This document shows positions 24,753-32,062 of a DNA stretch of 64,000 bases, piece after piece. A model generated the notes under the pieces. It saw nothing but the letters and a program-made list of their open reading frames with translations, searched no databases and was not told the DNA's origin. The stretch spans positions 23,260 through 87,259 of the forward strand of contig CAKVEW010000013.1 of NCBI GenBank assembly GCA_934746015.1. Reading direction: 5' to 3'. The position numbers and the translations under genes are program-made. The DNA comes from an uncultured Clostridium sp. GTDB lineage: Bacteria; Bacillota; Clostridia; Clostridiales; Clostridiaceae. Each line of letters starts with the position of its first letter. Position 1 is the stretch's first letter.

Positions 24753-25535
24753 TCACCTATATATTAACTCATATCCCTTTTCGCTAATGCACTTGTCCAA
24801 AAAATCTATTTCATCTAGAATCCAACTTCTTAGAAAATATATTGCGTATACATTCAGTTCTAATACATCATTTCTTATGAACTGTAATTCTTTAAAGAAC
24901 TTACTCATAATTAATACATTTTCTATATTAAGACTTTCATTTTTACATTCTTTTAATATACTTTTTTCTATTTCATATAAATTTTTCTTATTCTTATTAC
25001 TTAAAACACCGTTATTATGTATAATAGCATGCCTAAACTCTCTTAATTCTTTATATAAGTTGAATGCTAAAGTTGGTGTAGTAAATTTATCCTTGGTTTT
25101 TTTTATTTTAAAATAATTAATAAAATAATCTATTATAGTATCATTTCTCCAACTATTTCTAATTTTATTTTCTATTTGATTTTCTTCATACTTATCACAC
25201 TTTAACATTTCTTCATATAATTCTTCTAGACATGCATCAAAAATAGATATTAATTCGCCAATAAAATTATTGCTTAGCACTTTTAATAATTTTGACGTAT
25301 ATTCAATAACTAAATCTTCTTTATCAAAAGTTATATCAGTATCAAATATCTTTTTAAATTCTAATGGAATATTTCGAGTAGTAGATAATATCATATCATA
25401 TTCAAGATTTTTGTATCTATCACTAGCAATACTACATGCATTTAATAATAACGCATATTCGCTATATAACTGTATTATTCTGTTGCGATATTTCTCCAAT
25501 ACTTTTTTACAATCGATTATCAATTTTTTATCCAT
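24753..25535 (-). CDS. HEPN-domain protein (predicted RNase; defence or moron)
   Basis: 260 aa, all helical. Residues 165-175 contain R168-HAII-H173, the RX4H catalytic signature of HEPN ribonucleases, with a polar residue right after the arginine as in active members. A conserved-looking helix pair surrounds it (TPTLAFNLYKELREF). HEPN proteins often act in abortive infection or toxin-antitoxin systems. It sits between the late regulator/tRNA region and terS, a common moron site. GAGGGGG site 7 bases before ATG. No nucleotidyltransferase partner is next to it; an antitoxin RNA is possible. Confidence 0.65.
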   Translation of the reverse strand: MDKKLIIDCKKVLEKYRNRIIQLYSEYALLLNACSIASDRYKNLEYDMILSTTRNIPLEFKKIFDTDITFDKEDLVIEYTSKLLKVLSNNFIGELISIFDACLEELYEEMLKCDKYEENQIENKIRNSWRNDTIIDYFINYFKIKKTKDKFTTPTLAFNLYKELREFRHAIIHNNGVLSNKNKKNLYEIEKSILKECKNESLNIENVLIMSKFFKELQFIRNDVLELNVYAIYFLRSWILDEIDFLDKCISEKGYELIYR

Positions 25536-25546
25536 CCCTACGCCCC

Positions 25547-25590
25547 CTCACTACCAATTTTATACTTATTTGTAAAATATGTAAAGCACT
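25547..25590 (-). promoter_or_regulatory. Possible promoter of the HEPN gene
   Basis: Minus strand TTTACA followed, about 15 bases later, by TATAAAAT, upstream of the GAGGGGG ribosome site. It overlaps the 3' arm of the preceding terminator. The spacing is slightly short. Confidence 0.4.
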
Positions 25591-25613
25591 TAATCATTTT
25601 AGCTAAGTGCTTT
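25583..25613 (-). terminator. Terminator of the tRNA/structured-RNA transcript
   Basis: AAAGCACTTA/TAAGTGCTTT perfect 10-bp stem. On the minus strand it is followed by ACATATTTTACAA, so it is T-poor; termination is likely but not certain. Confidence 0.65.
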
Positions 25614-25892
25614 TCTATAAAAGGGTATTGAGAATTTATGAGAGAGATTTTAGTGTATTTTGGAACTCCATTGGTTTCACACTCAACACCTATCCATTAA
25701 GTTAATCCCATAATCTCTAAGGTAATTAACTTAACCCTCGCCTGCATAAACAAGCCCCAGAAGGATATTACTACTTCATTATCTATTTCGGCTATGTGCC
25801 TGTAGGTAAGGACTTATCGCCTGTCAATAGATTATTTGCTTCACTCGTTTTATACCTTAACCTACGGTAGTATAAAAGTCATAGTTAGCTTA
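25614..25892 (-). ncRNA. Unidentified structured RNA between tRNA-Asn and its terminator
   Basis: Roughly 280 bases with no ORF but several strong pairings (plus-strand coordinates): 25697-25706 with 25725-25734 (10 bp); 25781-25787 with 25826-25832 (7 bp); 25848-25855 with 25870-25877 (8 bp); and 25802-25811 with 25855-25865 (10 bp and one bulge). The last crosses the second, so a pseudoknot or two alternative folds are possible. Base composition is clearly richer in G+C than the surroundings. Large phage RNAs such as GOLLD and ROOL lie near tRNAs, but I cannot match this to either, and it is shorter. Confidence 0.6.
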
Positions 25893-25967
25893 TGGCGAAG
25901 ATAGTAAGAATTGAACTTTACATATATAGGTTAACAGCCTATTGTTCTACCATTGAACTATATCTTC
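25893..25967 (-). tRNA. Phage tRNA-Asn (anticodon GTT)
   Basis: 75 nt including an encoded CCA. Acceptor stem GAAGATA/TATCTTC is perfect, D arm GTTC/GAAC, anticodon arm ATAGG-CTGTTAA-CCTAT with GTT. The T arm reads GTAAAG-TTCAATT-CTTAC: it pairs fully only if one A bulges, with a 4-base variable loop. So it looks like a tRNA with a one-base insertion, or a still-functional divergent phage tRNA. Confidence 0.85.
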
Positions 25968-25973
25968 ACATTA

Positions 25974-25996
25974 CACCTACCATGAAAGGGTAGGTG
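25974..25996 (-). other. Hairpin just upstream of tRNA-Asn
   Basis: CACCTACC and GGTAGGTG form an 8-bp stem with a 7-base loop, 6 bases before the tRNA 5' end. There is no T-run. It may be a processing or leader element. It uses the same word (CACCTAC) as the moron terminators. Confidence 0.4.
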
Positions 25997-26110
25997 CTAT
26001 TAATATAGGAGGTCAATCCATGATGAAAAACCCTGTCCTAGTTTTCCATAATATAATTATAAAGTATCTTACTATTATAAAATTCTCATGTTTTTCTCAA
26101 AACCTTCTCA

Positions 26111-26626
26111 TTATTTTATGATATTCATAAAGTTAGCTACATTCTCTACTATCTCTTCTCTTATTCTATATACTGTTGCTACTGCCATATTCATTTTTTG
26201 AGATATTGCTATAACTCTTGCTTTATCACTATACTTTAATTCTAAGAATCTTTTACTTTCTTCATTAAGCATATTTATATTAAATTCCATATTACTTATA
26301 TAGTTTTCTAATTCTCTTTTCTTAGCTTTAGTCTTTAGTATTTGCTTTATTATCTTAACTCTTTCTCTTTCTAATCTATCTATTTCATTTATTATTTCTT
26401 GCTCTGCATAGCTTGTACCAGTAGATGATGTTTGTACCCTTTCAGATATTCCTGCTCCATTTTGGTAAGGATCTATTCTAATGTTAGTATGCCTTATATC
26501 ATACTCTATAACATCTTTATGATATTCTAGCCTTGCTATCTTTTCATTCAGTCCAAATAGATATTTCTTATTTTCATAATATCTATATAACTTTCCTTCT
26601 GTCTTTCTAAATAGTTCTTTATCCAC
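26111..26626 (-). CDS. ArpU/RinA-like late transcriptional regulator
   Basis: 171 aa from a GTG with AAGGGGG six bases upstream; the longer ORF to 26674 runs through this site. Helical N-terminal part with GISERVQTSSTGTSYAEQEIINEIDRLERERVKI, then a sigma-factor-like C-terminal HTH (FLELKYSDKARVIAISQKMNMAVATVYRIREEIVENVANF). Such proteins switch on the packaging and structural genes, which start just downstream. Confidence 0.8.
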   Translation of the reverse strand: MDKELFRKTEGKLYRYYENKKYLFGLNEKIARLEYHKDVIEYDIRHTNIRIDPYQNGAGISERVQTSSTGTSYAEQEIINEIDRLERERVKIIKQILKTKAKKRELENYISNMEFNINMLNEESKRFLELKYSDKARVIAISQKMNMAVATVYRIREEIVENVANFMNIIK

Positions 26627-26764
26627 ATTATTCCCCCTTAAGTATATTTTTATTTGTTTTTGTTCTATTAGCATTATTTTATAATAGTCTTACTTTTTAT
26701 GAATAAAGTTTTTACTTTTCGAACATACTAATTAATATAAACTGAATACTGGAGGTGGAATGTA

Positions 26765-26854
26765 ATGAGTAAGGCACCACAATATTCTATAACAGACATT
26801 TTATACTCTGTTATAGTAATATTAGCTTTAATATTAATTATTAAACTTATATAG
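26765..26854 (+). CDS. 29-aa hydrophobic peptide on the opposite strand
   Basis: Starts MSKAPQYSITDILYSVIVILA after GGAGGTGG, nine bases upstream of ATG. One likely membrane helix (residues 12-28). It is the only plus-strand gene in the middle of the minus-strand operon. Could be a small membrane toxin-like or leader peptide; unknown. Confidence 0.45.
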   Translation: MSKAPQYSITDILYSVIVILALILIIKLI

Positions 26855-26979
26855 CCCTCATATACCTAGGTAGTTAATTACTTCTTGGGTATAGAGAAAA
26901 CTTAGATTAATAATTAACTAAATAACTCATTAACATCCACTCTTTAAAGGAGCTAGTAATAGCTCCCTTTTTATTTAAA

Positions 26980-27066
26980 TTATTCTTTTTTATCCCCTTT
27001 AGTAGCTTTATATACAAATAACCATCACAACAATAATCCTATTAACCATATAAAAACTAATCTCAT
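26980..27066 (-). pseudogene. Small membrane peptide gene interrupted by TGA
   Basis: ATG with AAGGAAGTAAC upstream. Codons read MRLVFIWLIGLLL, TGA, then WLFVYKATKGDKKE and TAA. Reading across the TGA gives a peptide of 28 residues like the intact 30-aa peptide at 756-848 (WLIG core, KG-x-KKE tail). It may be a nonsense-mutated copy, a readthrough gene, or a 13-aa peptide. Confidence 0.5.
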
Positions 27067-27090
27067 AAGTTACTTCCTTATCCCTCTAAT

Positions 27091-27891
27091 CTATATTTTT
27101 GAAAATACCTTTTTAAATTCTCTACAGAAATTTTCTAATTCTTCTATATTACTAAATGCTATCTTATATCCTTCATTTTCTAGTGCAACTCCTAAGCCTG
27201 TTTTTGCATTATATACTCCATTAGCTCCTTTTACTTTAATCTCTTTTATTACTACTTCCTCTAATACTTCTAATCCATCAAATTCTTTATTAACTACCAT
27301 TTGTCCAGCTTCGGGAGTATGCTTTTTCTCTATGTCCTTTTTTAATTGCCTTGAAAGTTCCTCTGAAACCTTCTTAGCTTCTTCCTTTTTTACTACAGTC
27401 TTAATTTTTTTTGTATCTTCTAAAATATAAGCTGCTGCATCTTCAATTTCTATCTCTTCCTGTATTTTCCCGTAAGCATTATTTATTGCAGTTTTGCTTA
27501 GCTTAGGAAATTTGAAAATTGTTTCTTTAATAACATCTTGTCTAGATTTTCCACTTCTTATCAATTCACCCATAAACACTTTAACTTCTTCTTGTAACTT
27601 TGCCATATCAATATTCTCCTTCTCTAATAATTTAATTTTCTCTTGGTCCTCTATCATAAAATTAGACATTATATCCTGGATTCTCTTTATTTCTTTAAAA
27701 CTCCAACCTTCATTTACTAAAACTGCTGAAAAACTTCTATCTATTAGGTTCAATGCTTCTTCAGCTTTAGTCTTAGCAATTTTATTAATAATTTCATTTA
27801 TCTTAAGTACTTCCTTCTCTGGCAACTTCCTTAAAATATTCATATCCTTTTCTATCTCACGTTCTCTTTTTCTTCTTTCCTGTCTATTCAC
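27091..27891 (-). CDS. Early-region helical protein, unknown function
   Basis: 266 aa, highly charged helical from MNRQERRKREREIEKDMNIL to about 215, with a small beta-like C-terminus (GVYNAKTGLGVALENEGYKIAFSNIEELENFCREF). GTG start with GGGGGAGATGATAA. It sits between SSB and the late regulator in the early operon. Similar-looking coiled proteins occur in clostridial phages. Possibly DNA- or RNA-associated; not identified. Confidence 0.55.
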   Translation of the reverse strand: MNRQERRKREREIEKDMNILRKLPEKEVLKINEIINKIAKTKAEEALNLIDRSFSAVLVNEGWSFKEIKRIQDIMSNFMIEDQEKIKLLEKENIDMAKLQEEVKVFMGELIRSGKSRQDVIKETIFKFPKLSKTAINNAYGKIQEEIEIEDAAAYILEDTKKIKTVVKKEEAKKVSEELSRQLKKDIEKKHTPEAGQMVVNKEFDGLEVLEEVVIKEIKVKGANGVYNAKTGLGVALENEGYKIAFSNIEELENFCREFKKVFSKI

Positions 27892-27904
27892 TTATCATCT
27901 CCCC

Positions 27905-28312
27905 CTAAAAAGGCATATCTCCATCTTCTACAGGAGTCATATCTTCTTCAAAATTACTATCTCGGTTAAAACTGTTAGATGTTCCATCTTGATTATTATT
28001 AGCTTGTCCACTTCCTATAAATTCAAATGAATCCACTACTATATCTGTTGTATATCTCTTAGTTCCATCCTTAGCATCATAACTACCTGTTCTTATACTT
28101 CCTGTTACTGCTAATTGCCTTCCCTTTGTTAGATATTGTGCTATTGTTTCTCCAGTCTTACCAAAGGCTATACAGTTAATAAAATCTGTTTCATCCTTTT
28201 TGAAAGGTCTTGTTACTGCTAGAGTAAATCTTGTTACTGCAGTTCCTGTTCCTGCTGCATAGTTTAACTCTGGATCCTTTGTTAATCTTCCAATTAAAAT
28301 TACTTTGTTCAT
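27905..28312 (-). CDS. ssb: Single-stranded DNA-binding protein
   Basis: 135 aa. OB-fold from MNKVILIGRLTKDPELNY through RFTLAVTRPF, ETDFINCIAFGKTGETIAQYLTKGRQLAVTGSIRTGSY to about residue 110. The C-terminus ends in the acidic tip DMTPVEDGDMPF, as in bacterial SSB. Binds ssDNA during phage replication and recombination. It starts 1 bp after the upstream gene. Confidence 0.95.
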   Translation of the reverse strand: MNKVILIGRLTKDPELNYAAGTGTAVTRFTLAVTRPFKKDETDFINCIAFGKTGETIAQYLTKGRQLAVTGSIRTGSYDAKDGTKRYTTDIVVDSFEFIGSGQANNNQDGTSNSFNRDSNFEEDMTPVEDGDMPF

Positions 28313-28504
28313 CTATTCCACCTCGATACTTTCTGCATTTCTTGATAATATCTTTACAATTTCTGTTGCACATTTCTTGCAATAACTTTTTTCTTCAACT
28401 ATATTTAGAACCTTAAATTCTAAATCAAGTGTTGCTCTATTTAGACAATGTCCATTTTCACATAACCCTAAGAATTTTTTAGCTTTTAAAACTGTTCTAT
28501 TCAT
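28313..28504 (-). CDS. 63-aa zinc-binding-type early protein
   Basis: CENGHC (about 15-20) and CKKC (about 42-45) make a likely four-cysteine zinc site in a small alpha/beta protein. The start overlaps the resolvase gene by 8 bp. Function unknown; by context early DNA metabolism. Confidence 0.6.
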   Translation of the reverse strand: MNRTVLKAKKFLGLCENGHCLNRATLDLEFKVLNIVEEKSYCKKCATEIVKILSRNAESIEVE

Positions 28505-28991
28505 TCTCTAACCCACCTTTCAAATACATATCATAGTAAGTTACTCCTACTGCATAAGCTTGCCATATATCTTTTTTAAATCCATAAAACCACCCTGGTT
28601 CTTTCTTAGTTCCTTTACCCTTGTTAGGTGTATTAGGAGCAAATCTATCTATTAAAGCTTGTACTATATTACTATCTTTAGCTTTCATACTATTGCATAA
28701 GTTCATCTTTTCATCTTTTCTGTAGATATATTGAGGATTTATATCCCACTTTTTAGCTGCTTGTATAAATCTTCCTATCCATACACAAGTTTCAAATACA
28801 CTTTGTCCGACTGCCATTCCATAACTTGCTATCATTTCTATTGCTATATATTTTCCATCTTGCCAGGCAAAGAATTCTATAATATATAGAATTTCTTCAT
28901 TATCGACTTTTCCTTTTTTACTTATGCTTAAGTCATCATTTAGTATTACATATCCACTTTCTTCATTTCCTGGATCTATTGCTAATATCAT
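28497..28991 (-). CDS. RuvC-like Holliday junction resolvase/RNase H-fold nuclease
   Basis: 164 aa. First strand ILAIDPGNEESGYVIL with the catalytic Asp (D6), then YIAIEMIASYG with a conserved Glu, and a C-terminal DIWQAYAVG segment. This is the phage RuvC-like pattern. It probably resolves recombination branches before packaging. ATG with AAGGTGAGCAG. Confidence 0.75.
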   Translation of the reverse strand: MILAIDPGNEESGYVILNDDLSISKKGKVDNEEILYIIEFFAWQDGKYIAIEMIASYGMAVGQSVFETCVWIGRFIQAAKKWDINPQYIYRKDEKMNLCNSMKAKDSNIVQALIDRFAPNTPNKGKGTKKEPGWFYGFKKDIWQAYAVGVTYYDMYLKGGLENE

Positions 28992-29004
28992 CTGCTCACC
29001 TTCT

Positions 29005-29033
29005 TATTATTAAGAGGGGAATTAACCCCTCTC
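29005..29033 (-). terminator. Terminator after the DUF2303 gene
   Basis: GAGGGG/CCCCTC stem with loop TTAATT, followed by TTAATAATAA on the minus strand. T-poor; weak. Confidence 0.45.
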
Positions 29034-29037
29034 TTCA

Positions 29038-29751
29038 TTAAGCTATTATTTGAATGTTTTCTAGTTCTTTTAATTCTTCTTGTAAGTATTCTTTTATATT
29101 TAGAATTGCTTTATTTCTCCAAGCTCCTCCATCAGCTTCAAATATTGCTGCTTTTGGCCCTTCTTGCATTCTAAATATAAACTTACTTATTGGTTGCTCT
29201 ACTTCTGGGAATGTTCTATAAGGTGCTAACTCTACTGGATTAGGTACTATAGCTTGTCCTACACTTGCTACACCTGTTTTAACTGTTACTTGTTGACTTA
29301 CTCCATCATCACCAGTAGTCTTTACTGCTTCATCTTGAATTAACCCTGTGTATTTTAATAATGTTGCCTTAGTTCCTACATCAACAAATGCACTTTGTAG
29401 CATAATGTTAAATTGCTCTGTTCCTAAAAATCTGTCATAAACTACATTGTTAGGTAGTATTGCTTCTGCTGATATAAATCCTTCTCTTTCCCTATCTTTG
29501 TTTAAAGGACTATATAAAGCTACTTTATTAGGTGATTTAACTTGTATTAATAATTTTTCTGGTAACTTATCAATATTGGATTTAATATAATCAACTAATC
29601 CTGTTAATGTTGACACTGATAATGCTTCTGCCTTAGCTTCTGTTACTCTACTTAATCTTTCCTTTGTAAATGTTCCTTGTGCTAATTCTACTATTGGTTC
29701 CTTTTCCATTCCTAAACCTACTAAATACTCTAATGCTTCTTTGTTTTCCAT
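29038..29751 (-). CDS. DUF2303 (YfdQ-like) protein
   Basis: 237 aa from the second ATG (AAAAAAAGGATGG site 8 bases upstream); the first ATG at 29763 overlaps this site. Motifs TGLVDYIKSNIDKLPEKLLIQVKSP, FISAEAILPNNVVYDRFLGTEQFNIMLQSAF match the DUF2303/YfdQ family. Found near recombination genes in phages; role not known. A 6-bp hairpin GCAAGG/CCTTGC lies upstream at 29782-29801. Confidence 0.7.
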   Translation of the reverse strand: MENKEALEYLVGLGMEKEPIVELAQGTFTKERLSRVTEAKAEALSVSTLTGLVDYIKSNIDKLPEKLLIQVKSPNKVALYSPLNKDREREGFISAEAILPNNVVYDRFLGTEQFNIMLQSAFVDVGTKATLLKYTGLIQDEAVKTTGDDGVSQQVTVKTGVASVGQAIVPNPVELAPYRTFPEVEQPISKFIFRMQEGPKAAIFEADGGAWRNKAILNIKEYLQEELKELENIQIIA

Positions 29752-29821
29752 TTTTAAATCCATCCTTTTTTTATTTAATGTGCAAGGTTTAAGCCCCTTG
29801 CCATGGCTATATTAAAAATAA

Positions 29822-30214
29822 TTATTTAACTAATCTAATTCCATCTAAATCTATTTCTTTTTCTTCTGCAGTAGTTATTACTTCTCCAGTTTCTTCATCC
29901 ACCCTCATTGCACTTTGTCCTGGTATTTGCTTCTTGTATTCACTTGCTAATACTCCACCTTTTCCATCTGTTCCAATTACTATTTTTGCTGCTAACGCTT
30001 TGCTAGGTGCCAATTTAGTTTTTGCTACTATAGTTACCTCTGTAAGTTCTCTATCTTCTCCAGTTGCTAATGTCATATCTACAGTTAATTTCCTTTTTGT
30101 TTTCCAATCTGTATTAGGATCTGTTATATTTGCTAGTACCTCCCTTAAAGCCATATTCACCTTTTCTGCTAATGCTCCATCTGCAAATGTTTCTAAGTTT
30201 ATAAACTTTTCCAT
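29822..30214 (-). CDS. Early phage protein of the 'replication terminator protein' type
   Basis: 130 aa from the second ATG, which has AAGGAG 7 bases upstream. Sequence: FADGALAEKVNMALREVLANITDPNTDWKTKRKLTVDMTLATGEDREL and GKGGVLASEYKKQ. This matches proteins often labelled replication terminator protein in clostridial phages, although that name has little support. Beta-rich. Function uncertain. Confidence 0.65.
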   Translation of the reverse strand: MEKFINLETFADGALAEKVNMALREVLANITDPNTDWKTKRKLTVDMTLATGEDRELTEVTIVAKTKLAPSKALAAKIVIGTDGKGGVLASEYKKQIPGQSAMRVDEETGEVITTAEEKEIDLDGIRLVK

Positions 30215-30301
30215 AATCATTCTCCTTTATATTTATTATTATTTGATTTTCAATTGATAAAATATAGTTGTACATATTGCTCTTTATATATCTAAATCTA
30301 C

Positions 30302-30469
30302 TTATCTATAACACTTCGCTCTAATCCTATATTTCTTTTTATTAGTTCTTATCCTGTTCTCTGCTAAAAAACTTTCCGCTTCCAGCTTTCCCTTTTCTCT
30401 TAAGTACTTTCTTCTTTCAAATTCTTTTAATGTTTCAATCATCCATTCGTGAGGTGTTAACTTACTCAT
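30302..30469 (-). CDS. 55-aa basic hypothetical protein
   Basis: Starts MSKLTPHEWMIETLKEFERRKY and ends in a very basic tail. GGGGTTAATATG start. It lies directly after the replication gene (10 bp). Possibly nucleic-acid-binding; unknown. The rest of the gap 30215-30301 shows nothing. Confidence 0.55.
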   Translation of the reverse strand: MSKLTPHEWMIETLKEFERRKYLREKGKLEAESFLAENRIRTNKKKYRIRAKCYR

Positions 30470-30478
30470 ATTAACCCC

Positions 30479-31213
30479 CTATACAACTTCTATCTCTTTA
30501 AGAAAGATATTAAATAATTTATCTTTAAACTTATCTCTAATTACACCTTTAATAAAATCACTATTAGCTTGTATAGTTATTTTATTATCAGTTTCAGTTA
30601 TATCTGCATCTATAAACCAAGTTCTATAACTTACATCAGATAATTCATTATAAATTTTCTTATGTGCTTCTGTTGGGAAGGAAAGGGATTGAGGTACAGG
30701 AGCACTTTCTTCTTTTCCTTCTTCCCCTTCTTTAACTTCTTTAATTTCTTTAATTTCTTTAATTTCTTCTTTTGTGTACCCTTCGTTGTTCCTTTGATGT
30801 TCCTTTGATGTACCCTTCGTTGTTCCTTCGTTGTTCCTTCGTTGTTCTTTTGATGTACTTATCGTTGTACCTTCATCTTGATATAACCTATAATTTTCAA
30901 TAGTTAGCATTGTACCCTTCGTTGTTCCTTTTTTAATAATCATATTTTCATTTTCTAATAATTTTAAGAACTCTCTTGTCCTTTTTCTTGACCAATTCCA
31001 ACGCTCTGCTAATTTCAATTCTGATGTATAATAACTGCCCCTCGGAACAGTTACTACATCATTTCCAATTAGTAATTTTTCATCTTTCCACCTTGATAAT
31101 TGGATAAGGTCCACAAATGCTCTAAACCTTTCTGCATCTTGGAATATCCAATGGTCAAAGATGTTTCTATCTAACTTTATAAATCCTTTAGACTCCTTAC
31201 CCAAATAACTCAC
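30479..31213 (-). CDS. Phage replication initiation protein
   Basis: 244 aa, GTG start. N-terminal winged-helix domain (KLDRNIFDHWIFQDAERFRAFVDLIQLSRW, then LKLAERWNWSRKRTREFLKLLENENMI, about 10-95). A repetitive linker of Thr/Lys/Asn/Glu (about 105-160) contains the iterons at DNA level. The C-terminal domain resembles the DnaA N-terminal/helicase-loader region (LSDVSYRTWFIDADITETDNKITIQANSDFIKGVI). It likely binds the origin within its own gene, as lambda O does. Confidence 0.8.
   Translation of the reverse strand: MSYLGKESKGFIKLDRNIFDHWIFQDAERFRAFVDLIQLSRWKDEKLLIGNDVVTVPRGSYYTSELKLAERWNWSRKRTREFLKLLENENMIIKKGTTKGTMLTIENYRLYQDEGTTISTSKEQRRNNEGTTKGTSKEHQRNNEGYTKEEIKEIKEIKEVKEGEEGKEESAPVPQSLSFPTEAHKKIYNELSDVSYRTWFIDADITETDNKITIQANSDFIKGVIRDKFKDKLFNIFLKEIEVV
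30776..30930. repeat. Iterons inside the replication gene: candidate phage origin
   Basis: GTACCCTTCGTTGTTCCTT occurs exactly three times, at 30776-30794, 30810-30828 and 30912-30930. Further partial copies CGTTGTTCCTT are tandem at about 30818-30845. Just left, 30730-30770 is a T-rich (TTTAATTTCT)n tract that could melt easily. The pattern mimics phage origins in the linker of O-like genes. Confidence 0.7.
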
Positions 31214-31217
31214 CTAC

Positions 31218-32060
31218 TTATTTATCTTCTTCTACAAATTGTGTTCCTTCAAATGTTTGACTTTGAGGATCTATATATTCAACATCTTCTATTACTTCTC
31301 CAGTTTCAAAATCTATTTCCACATTATCTTCTTTTAGAATTGTATCTTTAACTGCATTATTATCAGCACTATAAGCCTTCTGCATTTCTATTGATAAAAT
31401 ACCCCACTTACTTAATAAGTTTCTTAGAACTGTCTTTTTAGCCATACTGTCAAAATCTGTTTGCCATACTCCATTTTTAAAGCTATATGTTTTAGAAAAT
31501 TTCTTAGCATGAGATTCTACATCTTCTCTGCTCCAGTAAACTGTTTTTTCAAATCCATTTAGTAATTTAAAATATCCTGCATATCCAATAACTTTATCTG
31601 ATTTTCTTTGAGTAAAATCTATTTCAACTTCTTCTGAAAGTGGATTCCAACTTATTAATTCACCTTCCCTTATTTCTACTACATTAATTCCTTTATACTG
31701 TCCTGTTCTTAAAGCTAGTTGAATATATCCCTTATATCCCATTTGAAATTGAGCTTTAGTTCCATAAGGAACTACCCATGCATATCCTAAATTCTTATCT
31801 ACTGGTAGATCCATAGTTGCTGCTACCATACAACTTGCTACAACTGACATAGGTTCACATTTCTTTAGATTTACATCACTATTAACTAAATTCACTATAG
31901 AACTCATATACTGTGGAGCTCTTTCCATAAGAACTTCTTCAAATCTTTTCTTAACTGCTGGACTATCCATAAGACCTTTAACGTTATTTGTTATTGTAGA
32001 AGGTTGTCCTGCCCCTTCTTTCTTTGCTAATTGATTTTTTAAACTATTTGCTGTTGCCAT
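31218..32060 (-). CDS. recT: RecT-family single-strand annealing protein
   Basis: 280 aa. Core SIVNLVNSDVNLKKCEPMSVVASCMVAATMDLPVDKNLGYAWVVPYGTKAQFQMGYKGYIQLALRTGQYKGINVVEI is the RecT signature. Acidic C-terminus. With the YqaJ exonuclease 3 bp upstream it makes a two-gene phage recombination system. AGGAGGATAAAT site. Confidence 0.95.
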   Translation of the reverse strand: MATANSLKNQLAKKEGAGQPSTITNNVKGLMDSPAVKKRFEEVLMERAPQYMSSIVNLVNSDVNLKKCEPMSVVASCMVAATMDLPVDKNLGYAWVVPYGTKAQFQMGYKGYIQLALRTGQYKGINVVEIREGELISWNPLSEEVEIDFTQRKSDKVIGYAGYFKLLNGFEKTVYWSREDVESHAKKFSKTYSFKNGVWQTDFDSMAKKTVLRNLLSKWGILSIEMQKAYSADNNAVKDTILKEDNVEIDFETGEVIEDVEYIDPQSQTFEGTQFVEEDK

Positions 32061-32062
32061 AA

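Noticed and set aside
25614..25892. Group I intron or tmRNA in the tRNA region
   Set aside because: The tRNA is uninterrupted, no conserved P7/GACUA core is seen, and no tmRNA tag ORF or acceptor pairing is visible.
26020..26121. Plus-strand 33-codon ORF with TAGGAGGTC site
   Set aside because: Overlaps the end of the late regulator gene and the tRNA leader, has no coding features beyond the ribosome-like site, and is AT-rich; left uncalled.
29782..29801. GCAAGG/CCTTGC hairpin as a terminator
   Set aside because: No T-run on the minus strand and it lies just before a start codon; at most a leader structure.
30730..30770. T-rich tandem tract as an independent repeat element
   Set aside because: It encodes the EIKEIKEIKE linker of the replication protein; noted only as a possible melting region of the origin.
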